Part shown: positions 4,931 to 8,993 of the stretch, one piece after another | Layout: each line of letters starts with the position of its first letter | Numbering within the stretch: position 1 is the first letter of the stretch | DNA from: DALYDD01 sp046049705 | GTDB taxonomy: Bacteria; Patescibacteriota; Minisyncoccia; Phycocordibacterales; CAIZLB01 | Assembly: GCA_046049705.1 (NCBI GenBank) | Contig: JBJOQZ010000051.1 | Location: forward strand, 1-8,993 | Length of the DNA stretch: 8,993 bases | Direction: 5' to 3' | The notes under the pieces: generated by a model | The model's database searches: none | What the model was told of the DNA's origin: nothing | Seen by the model: the letters and a program-made list of their open reading frames with translations, nothing else | Position numbers and translations under genes: made by a program

Positions 4931-5458
4931 TTATTTATCTTTTTGTTTTACCACGCCAATATCGACAACCATGGTCCAATTTTCACCGACTTTTCTGAGA
5001 TCCAACCTTTGAATTTTTACATTGTACGGAAGTGACTCTATGAGTGACAAAAACGCTCTAATACGTGTCTTTGTACCAGTTGCCCGCACTGACAGCTTTA
5101 AAAGTGTCTTATCATATGGTGTAAGGACTGGGTCTGCATATTCATCGACTGTATCAATACTAAATGTTAAACCAGATGATACAGCCAATCCTTCAATATA
5201 CTTTACAAAATCCAAGGCGCCATCTTTGGCTACAAAAAATGCTTGTAGCTTTTCGAGATCATCTCCTGTCGCAGTAGCCACTTGTCTTAGACTGATTACC
5301 CTATTAGCCTGAATTGAGAGTGTCTGTACTTCAGAGTGCAAGTCTGAAAGTTCTGATTCGATCTTTGTAGTTTTTGTATGAAATACATATGCACCCCCAA
5401 TTGCAATAGCACTGAGAACAAAAACTGTAATGAGGGTGATGATATATCTTTTATTCAT
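4931..5458 (-). CDS. pilO: PilO-like type IV pilus assembly protein
   Basis: The product is 175 aa. It has a short basic start (MNKRY), one membrane helix (about residues 6-25), a coiled-coil-like stretch (about 28-60) and an alpha/beta periplasmic-side domain (about 70-165). This is the layout of PilO, which pairs with PilN in the inner-membrane alignment complex of type IV pili. I chose the ATG at 5458: its ATGAATAA overlaps the pilN stop by 8 bp, typical of coupled translation, and the membrane helix follows directly. An in-frame Met at 5494 would add 12 residues and a 44-bp overlap. Direct similarity is weak, as usual for this family, so the call rests on topology plus the order pilM-pilN-pilO. 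Confidence 0.78.
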   Translation of the reverse strand: MNKRYIITLITVFVLSAIAIGGAYVFHTKTTKIESELSDLHSEVQTLSIQANRVISLRQVATATGDDLEKLQAFFVAKDGALDFVKYIEGLAVSSGLTFSIDTVDEYADPVLTPYDKTLLKLSVRATGTKTRIRAFLSLIESLPYNVKIQRLDLRKVGENWTMVVDIGVVKQKDK

Positions 5459-5996
5459 ATATTTTAGTGTCATCAATTTGAAATTTGAAATCAAAAGGGA
5501 TATCAGCTTGCTTCGCTAGTGATGCAAGTGGCAATTTCACTCCTCCAAACTTTGCATTTAGGACTTTCACATACTCCGTCAACCCTTCTCTCGTCTTTGC
5601 AGTACCGTTTATACTCACACTGACTGGTTGTCCTGGTACTCCTTGTACAAATGCATATCCGTCGATAGTTACACCGGCCTGTTTTGGGGTCACTGCATCT
5701 ATATATGCACTTGGAACAAACCCGCCTGCTACAGGAAGGAGGGCATCGACTGCTTTCCATATATCCAGATTATTGTCTTTTGAAGCGCTTCCTCCGACAT
5801 TGATCAATTGAGACAAAGAATCTTTTTGGGATATCAAGATTCCTTTCTGATTCTGCAATACCATATATGTAGGCAATGTCAGGATGATGAATACAAGGGT
5901 AAGAAATAATAATGTACCAATAATTACCACCGCAAGTCTCAATCGGTATTCTTTTATGACTTTATCTTTTTGGTATTGTGGAAGAAGATGCAACAT
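5451..5996 (-). CDS. pilN: PilN-like type IV pilus assembly protein
   Basis: The product is 181 aa. The N-terminus MLHLLPQYQK keeps the LLP core of the INLLP-type cytoplasmic motif, by which PilN binds the PilM groove. A membrane helix follows (about 23-50), then a coiled-coil-like linker and an alpha/beta domain (about 75-175). It starts 17 nt after the pilM stop without a Shine-Dalgarno sequence and overlaps pilO. The LLP motif directly downstream of a pilM gene makes this one of the better supported calls in the operon. Confidence 0.83.
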   Translation of the reverse strand: MLHLLPQYQKDKVIKEYRLRLAVVIIGTLLFLTLVFIILTLPTYMVLQNQKGILISQKDSLSQLINVGGSASKDNNLDIWKAVDALLPVAGGFVPSAYIDAVTPKQAGVTIDGYAFVQGVPGQPVSVSINGTAKTREGLTEYVKVLNAKFGGVKLPLASLAKQADIPFDFKFQIDDTKIYE

Positions 5997-6013
5997 AGTA
6001 CGTTTTAAATATG

Positions 6014-7207
6014 TTATTGAATGCGTGGCAAAGCAAGTCCAATTGCGACTGCATAATCCAGTGAATCAATATACTGAATATGTGGAATATGTTTGTCTAA
6101 GTCGTAAATATTCGACCATACATTTGCCGTTTCAGCTGGAAGACGTACGGTCGCATGGATATAATCTTTAAACCCATTGATAAGGGCATCTCGTCCAGAC
6201 AGTATCACGCCACCAATCGCGCGTTCATTTGACTGATCATGTTTACCGATATGGCTCTGCCAATATAAAACAATATGATCAATTTCGTCTTTGAGTGCAG
6301 AAGCCGTATTAATCAGAGACATAAAAATAGTACTCTGATTATCTTGATGTGTTCCTTTTTCAGTCTTCATACGAATTGCCTCTTCGCGGCTGACATTGAA
6401 TTCCTTCATGATTGCAGAGGTAAAATCCTCACTTCCGATATTTACAGTCGACGTAAAGTGAACAGATCCCTTACTAACCACAGACAATACAGATTTTCGA
6501 TCACCAACATGCACGATGAGTTTCGTTGCCATATCACTAGCAGTAACAGACCTTGCTTTGATAATTGATTTAGAAAGTGCTTGATTTTCAACTAAGAATG
6601 AGACAGGTGTCATACCAGCAATCTCAAATAATTCGATGTATTGGTCAATGATATTTCTTGGGACTACTGACACTGAGATCGATACTGTATGTGTATCTTG
6701 TTTCCCAACTTGTGCAATCATGTCTGTGGTTGAAGCACTCGTTGTAGATTCAGGTGTCGTAGTCTTATTATCAGCTGATTGGATTGGAGTATTTAATTTT
6801 TCGATAATATGAAAGTCATATACCGCATCTGCCAGTGTCAAAGGGACATTTTCCTCAAGATGTAGTTCGATATGATTTTTCTGTGTTTCGATACTCCCTT
6901 GCGGAACCTCAGTTGTAAATATATACGCCTGCTCTTCTGGGATAGAAACCTCAACAAAGTCTAGGTGAAACTTCTTTTGGAGCTCTTTGAGACCCTCTAC
7001 GAGCTCTTGATTTGAAATAAGTGGCTCAGCATAGTTTATTGGCGCCTGAAGTGTAAAGACGCCGTATTTACCTAATTCAAGATGTGACCCTTTATGATTT
7101 ATTTCCGCAATATGTATGCAAGTTGGAGAAATATCAACACCAACATGTGACATAGACATGTAGCGAGGCGTTGGGACATGAAGTGTAATCCAATTTTTCA
7201 GACTCAT
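6014..7207 (-). CDS. pilM: PilM, actin-like ATPase of the type IV pilus machine
   Basis: The product is 397 aa and soluble, with the FtsA/actin-like fold motifs in order: phosphate-1 VGVDISPTCIHIAEI (D25), phosphate-2 LIVHVGDRKSVLSVV (about residue 225), and an adenosine-type GGVILSGRDAL (about 335). PilM docks on the PilN tail at the cytoplasmic face and links it to the motor ATPases. The residues between motifs fit the family, for example HIELHLEENVPL. A Thr/Ser-rich insert at about 148-165 is unusual and probably a surface loop. Met1 is favoured because TGATACAAT ends 10 nt upstream. It leads the operon pilM-pilN-pilO-unknown. Motor, prepilin and peptidase genes are not in the window. No outer-membrane secretin partner is present, in keeping with a single-membrane cell. 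Confidence 0.9.
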   Translation of the reverse strand: MSLKNWITLHVPTPRYMSMSHVGVDISPTCIHIAEINHKGSHLELGKYGVFTLQAPINYAEPLISNQELVEGLKELQKKFHLDFVEVSIPEEQAYIFTTEVPQGSIETQKNHIELHLEENVPLTLADAVYDFHIIEKLNTPIQSADNKTTTPESTTSASTTDMIAQVGKQDTHTVSISVSVVPRNIIDQYIELFEIAGMTPVSFLVENQALSKSIIKARSVTASDMATKLIVHVGDRKSVLSVVSKGSVHFTSTVNIGSEDFTSAIMKEFNVSREEAIRMKTEKGTHQDNQSTIFMSLINTASALKDEIDHIVLYWQSHIGKHDQSNERAIGGVILSGRDALINGFKDYIHATVRLPAETANVWSNIYDLDKHIPHIQYIDSLDYAVAIGLALPRIQ

Positions 7208-7217
7208 TACTTACAAT

Positions 7218-7226
7218 ATTGTATCA
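7218..7226 (-). promoter_or_regulatory. Extended -10 promoter of the pilus operon
   Basis: On the minus strand TGATACAAT (TG-N-TACAAT) ends 10 nt before the pilM ATG. No good -35 is seen at 17 bp, as is common for extended -10 promoters. It predicts a leader of only about 3 to 4 nt. Confidence 0.55.
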
Positions 7227-7257
7227 TGAGTCAATTCATTTTTGATATTATTTTTTC

Positions 7258-7276
7258 ACTTTCAACTTACTTTCAA
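7258..7276. repeat. Two ACTTTCAA direct repeats 11 bp apart upstream of pilM
   Basis: ACTTTCAA occurs at 7258-7265 and 7269-7276, one helical turn apart (TTGAAAGT on the coding strand), ending about 35 bp upstream of the pilM -10. The spacing fits an activator site, but the repeats are short and AT-rich. Confidence 0.35.
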
Positions 7277-7299
7277 AAAGTACTTCTCACAAGAGATAT

Positions 7300-7327
7300 C
7301 TCACTACCTACCCACTTACCTACTTAC
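7300..7327. repeat. Degenerate tetranucleotide repeat between the tRNA-binding gene and pilM
   Basis: Seven 4-nt units read CTCA, CTAC, CTAC, CCAC, TTAC, CTAC, TTAC. The tract starts 6 bp downstream of the tRNA-binding protein stop, in the 125-bp gap before the pilM start. There is no hairpin terminator in that gap. Confidence 0.55.
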
Positions 7328-7332
7328 AACCA

Positions 7333-7716
7333 CTAAGCAAGTGGGGTTCCAGGAATAATTGTTCCAGTTGGAGTAAATAAAACCATTCCTTGATTATCTT
7401 TAGCTGCCATGATCATAGCTTGGCTTTCAAGACCTAGTATCTTTCGAGGTTCAAGGTTTGTCACAAATGCATATGTGTTCCCAATCAAAACTTCTGGTTC
7501 CGGAAATACATTTCTAATCCCAGAAATAACTTGTCTCGGTTCGGTCTCGCCAAAATCTACAGTAAGTCTGAGTAATTTTTCAGATTTCTCTATTATTTCA
7601 GCCGTGAGGACCTTCCCTGCTTTCATTTGCACTTTCAAAAAATCATCAAATACTATATAGGGTTCACTCGCCTTATTATCGTGATTATCTTGGTTCTCGT
7701 GGTTTTCTTGATTCAT
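7333..7716 (-). CDS. Free-standing tRNA-binding domain (MetRS C-terminal / CsaA type)
   Basis: The 127-aa product is an OB-fold tRNA-binding module like the C-terminal dimerisation domain of methionyl-tRNA synthetase. It runs from FDDFLKVQMKAGKVL (about 23-37) through SEKLLRLTVDFG, RQVISGIRNVFPEPEVLIG, VTNLEPRKILGLESQAM and FTPTGTIIPGTPL, in family order. Such modules bind the outside corner of tRNA without sequence choice, either fused to MetRS or as a separate subunit; a CsaA-like chaperone is the alternative. There is no catalytic domain here. The first 17 residues are Asn/His/acid-rich with a near repeat, NQENHE then NQDNHD, which looks disordered. It starts 9 nt after the ruvX stop, so the two are probably co-transcribed. 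The sequence GTAGG, 8 nt before the ATG, is the closest thing to a Shine-Dalgarno sequence in the window. Confidence 0.9.
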   Translation of the reverse strand: MNQENHENQDNHDNKASEPYIVFDDFLKVQMKAGKVLTAEIIEKSEKLLRLTVDFGETEPRQVISGIRNVFPEPEVLIGNTYAFVTNLEPRKILGLESQAMIMAAKDNQGMVLFTPTGTIIPGTPLA

Positions 7717-7725
7717 ATATATAGC

Positions 7726-8136
7726 CTACTTTGCACTTGCCTTTCTGTCTAGATAACTTTGTAAAATAATTGTTGCTGCTGAGGCATCTAGCTTATCGTG
7801 TTTACCTTGAAACCGCTCAGCTTGAGCAGAACTTAAAAATTCTGGTTCCAATACCACTTCAAAACCCATATCTATCAAGTTTTTTTGTAATCCAGCCACC
7901 TGTTTCATGATTGGATTATGATTTTGTGCAAAATCCTTTGATTCGCCTATGACGATAGTTTCAACACCCTCTGCCTGTACTACCTCCACAATCTTTGGTA
8001 CTACCTGTTCACTGATATGCTGTAAGTCTTTCTCTCCTTCAATCACCGAAAATGGAAAAGCAAAGGTCTGTTCACTATTTGAGAGCGCTAGTCCTATGCG
8101 CTTCGTACCCATATCTATACCGAGGATTTTTTTCAT
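7726..8136 (-). CDS. ruvX: RuvX/YqgF-family RNase H-fold nuclease
   Basis: The 136-aa product has the length and motifs of the family: GIDMGTKRIGLALS at residues 6-19 with catalytic Asp8, VIGESKD with Glu65, EPEFLSSAQAE near 97-107, and LDASAATIILQSYLD with Asp117. These acids would hold the two metal ions. RuvX has been linked both to Holliday-junction resolution and to processing of the 5' end of 16S rRNA; the sequence does not decide between them. The start is fixed by the usual MKKILGIDMG beginning. A TGCTAGAGT extended -10 ends just 6 nt before the ATG, so the transcript may begin at the start codon itself. The tRNA-binding domain gene follows in the same operon. Confidence 0.93.
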   Translation of the reverse strand: MKKILGIDMGTKRIGLALSNSEQTFAFPFSVIEGEKDLQHISEQVVPKIVEVVQAEGVETIVIGESKDFAQNHNPIMKQVAGLQKNLIDMGFEVVLEPEFLSSAQAERFQGKHDKLDASAATIILQSYLDRKASAK

Positions 8137-8142
8137 ATTTAT

Positions 8143-8172
8143 ACTCTAGCATGCCCTATTTTTTTGTGTAAG
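8143..8172 (-). promoter_or_regulatory. Probable promoter of ruvX (extended -10)
   Basis: On the minus strand TGC-TAGAGT (-10 hexamer at 8143-8148) lies 6 nt before the ATG. CTTACA (8167-8172) is a possible -35, spaced 18 bp. The hexamers match only four of six, but the TG extension supports the site. Confidence 0.45.
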
Positions 8173-8217
8173 TAAGCTCTATATACCAATTAAAGTGTTC
8201 CTCAAAATCGCTTTAGC

Positions 8218-8246
8218 TTGAAAACCTAGTCATTTTCTGTTAGCAT
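8218..8246 (+). promoter_or_regulatory. Probable promoter of tRNA-Ser
   Basis: TTGAAA (8218-8223), a 17-bp spacer and TAGCAT (8241-8246, preceded by TGT) put a start near 8253, about 14 nt before the mature tRNA. The -35 is identical to those proposed for tRNA-Leu and tRNA-Val. Confidence 0.55.
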
Positions 8247-8266
8247 ACTGGACATCGACAATATAT

Positions 8267-8353
8267 GGAGGAGTGGCAGAGTGGTCGATTGCACCTGTCT
8301 TGAAAACAGGAGACTCTTTACGGGGTCCGTGAGTTCGAATCTCACCTCCTCCG
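8267..8353 (+). tRNA. tRNA-Ser(UGA)
   Basis: The gene is 87 nt. The acceptor GGAGGAG pairs with CTCCTCC and the discriminator is G. The anticodon stem CCTGT/ACAGG encloses CTTGAAA, giving TGA. A long variable arm is present and the T arm is GTGAG-TTCGAAT-CTCAC, as in class II tRNA-Ser. CCA is not encoded: the next bases are CCTTG. A long hairpin begins two bases after the discriminator. Confidence 0.95.
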
Positions 8354-8355
8354 CC

Positions 8356-8407
8356 TTGATAAAATTAAGAGCACCGAGCCAAAGCGAGGTGTTTTTAATT
8401 TTATCAA
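8356..8407 (+). repeat. 24-position hairpin with tandem G.A mismatch after tRNA-Ser
   Basis: Arms 8356-8379 and 8384-8407 flank the loop CAAA. The outer 13 bp are perfect (TTGATAAAATTAA and its complement). Next come G.T, A-T and G.T pairs, CACC/GGTG, then GAGC facing GCGA with a tandem G.A/A.G. No T-tract follows the hairpin, so it is not a classic terminator, although it could shield the pre-tRNA 3' end or stop transcription with the one at 8436. Confidence 0.8.
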
Positions 8408-8413
8408 CTGTTT

Positions 8414-8428
8414 GGTGAGAGATTCGAA
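8414..8428. repeat. Inverted copy of the tRNA-Ser T-arm 3' half
   Basis: GGTGAGAGATTCGAA is the reverse complement of tRNA-Ser 8334-8346 apart from a 2-nt insertion. A third copy, GAATCTCACC, lies in direct orientation at 8527-8536, over the uracil-DNA glycosylase stop codon. The T arm is itself self-complementary, which weakens the case for a true duplication. Confidence 0.5.
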
Positions 8429-8435
8429 AGCGAGT

Positions 8436-8461
8436 AAAAAGGCAAACCGCTTTGCCTTTTT
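8436..8461 (+). terminator. Intrinsic terminator-like hairpin after tRNA-Ser, bidirectional, with outer clamp
   Basis: A perfect 11-bp stem (8436-8446 with 8451-8461) has loop CCGC, A5 at the left foot and T5 at the right. It can end tRNA-Ser transcripts on one strand and uracil-DNA glycosylase transcripts on the other. Short outer pairings, GAGT (8432-8435) with ACTC (8470-8473) and ATTC (8422-8425) with GAAT (8475-8478), clamp it like the hairpins after tRNA-Arg. Confidence 0.8.
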
Positions 8462-8483
8462 ATGAGGCAACTCTGAATGAACA

Positions 8484-8513
8484 TTTTCGATCCGAGCTTA
8501 GCGAGGTAGAAAA
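8484..8513 (+). repeat. Small G.A-mismatch hairpin near the glycosylase 3' end
   Basis: CC-GAGC-TTA-GCGA-GG (8492-8506) gives C-G, C-G, tandem G.A/A.G, G-C, C-G around a 3-nt loop. An outer TTTTC/GAAAA pairing (8484-8488 with 8509-8513) is separated from it by a small internal loop. It is the same signature as at 8356 and in the tRNA-Arg units. Confidence 0.6.
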
Positions 8514-8531
8514 CATGATTGAGGAGGAATC

Positions 8532-8993
8532 TCACCCCCACACCACCTCACCCTTCCCTTTCGCTTTTAGATATGTATTTGCCTGACTAAAATGTTTGCA
8601 TCCGAAAAATCCTTGGTGCACAGAAAATGGCGAAGGGTGAGCCGCTTCTAGAACTAAATGTTTTAATCGATCGATATGTTCCCCTTTTTGCTTTGCATAC
8701 TTTCCCCAAAGCAAAAACACTAAACCTTCTTTCTGTTCAGATAGATACCGAATGACACTATCAGTGAACTCTTCCCAGCCTTTTCCTTGATGCGAACCAG
8801 GCTTCGATTCTTCTACTGTAAGCGTAGCATTGAGTAAAAGCACACCCTGTTTGGCCCAACGAGATAAATCACCATCGACCTCTGGCATGACACCGATATC
8901 TGATTCAATTTCTTTGTATATATTTTTAAGAGATGGAGGCAAAACTATCCCTGATTGCACAGCAAAACAAAGACCATTTGCCTGCCCTTTACC
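8532..8993 (-). CDS. ung: Uracil-DNA glycosylase, N-terminal part outside the window
   Basis: The visible 153 codons are the C-terminal two thirds of a family 1 uracil-DNA glycosylase, which removes uracil from DNA to start base-excision repair. The frame is open to the window edge, and the residues there (GKGQANGLCF) match the family segment just after the GQDPYH motif. The catalytic Asp is therefore just beyond the edge, and the GTG at 8960 is not the start. Visible motifs are GIVLPPSLKNIYKE, WAKQGVLLLNATLTVE, LVFLLWGKYAKQKG and AHPSPFSVHQGFFGCKHF with the active-site His. The C-terminus (GKGEVVWG) is shorter than in E. coli, ending around the conserved PIDW position. Its stop codon overlaps a 10-bp copy of the tRNA-Ser T-arm sequence. 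Confidence 0.95.
   Translation of the reverse strand, partial: GKGQANGLCFAVQSGIVLPPSLKNIYKEIESDIGVMPEVDGDLSRWAKQGVLLLNATLTVEESKPGSHQGKGWEEFTDSVIRYLSEQKEGLVFLLWGKYAKQKGEHIDRLKHLVLEAAHPSPFSVHQGFFGCKHFSQANTYLKAKGKGEVVWG

Noticed and set aside
8356..8407. Ordinary rho-independent terminator for tRNA-Ser
   Set aside because: The stem is very long, but the bases after it are CTGTTTGG rather than a T-tract. The hairpin at 8436-8461 fits termination better. A role for the 8356 hairpin in termination is not excluded.

Overview
The window reads as chromosomal DNA from a small-genome, AT-rich bacterium of the Candidate Phyla Radiation (Patescibacteria, most like Parcubacteria). This is an inference from gene content, not a database match. 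The signs are compact housekeeping genes, a minimal pilM-pilN-pilO set with no pilP or pilQ, three of four tRNA genes without an encoded CCA, no recognisable Shine-Dalgarno sequence at most starts, and a free-standing LAGLIDADG endonuclease. TGA, TAA and TAG all serve as stops, so I see no sign of a recoded TGA.

Layout. The 3' part of an M16 metallopeptidase gene (+) enters from the left and ends at a strong terminator. From about 1263 to 3432 everything is on the minus strand: tRNA-Leu(GAG), a LAGLIDADG homing endonuclease whose last codons lie inside that tRNA, ribosomal protein L19 (rplS) and an RluA-family pseudouridine synthase. tRNA-Val(UAC) (+) diverges from the synthase and shares a bidirectional terminator with a convergent acidic 98-aa ORF. 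A GC-rich, gene-free block of tandem hairpins (about 4032-4332) follows tRNA-Arg(UCU) (minus). Next, all minus, come a pilus operon (pilM, pilN, pilO and an unknown one-TM protein, 7207 to 4501) and a two-gene unit, ruvX plus a free-standing MetRS-type tRNA-binding domain (8136 to 7333). tRNA-Ser(UGA) (+) is followed by another group of hairpins, and the 3' part of a uracil-DNA glycosylase gene (minus) runs off the right end.

Function. Most genes serve translation (L19, pseudouridylation, four tRNAs, tRNA-binding domain), DNA maintenance (RuvX, UNG) or the type IV pilus inner-membrane platform.

Two features stand out. First, the gene-free DNA after tRNA-Arg and tRNA-Ser folds into hairpins with a shared signature: the stem is interrupted by a tandem G.A/A.G mismatch in the form GAGC-loop-GCGA. 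In the two tandem units after tRNA-Arg the stem sequences differ but pairing is kept, which suggests selection on structure. Second, six minus-strand genes or ORFs have a -10-like hexamer ending only 6 to 10 nt before the ATG and no Shine-Dalgarno sequence, which suggests leaderless mRNAs. All coordinates and pairings were worked out by eye; no alignment or folding program was run.
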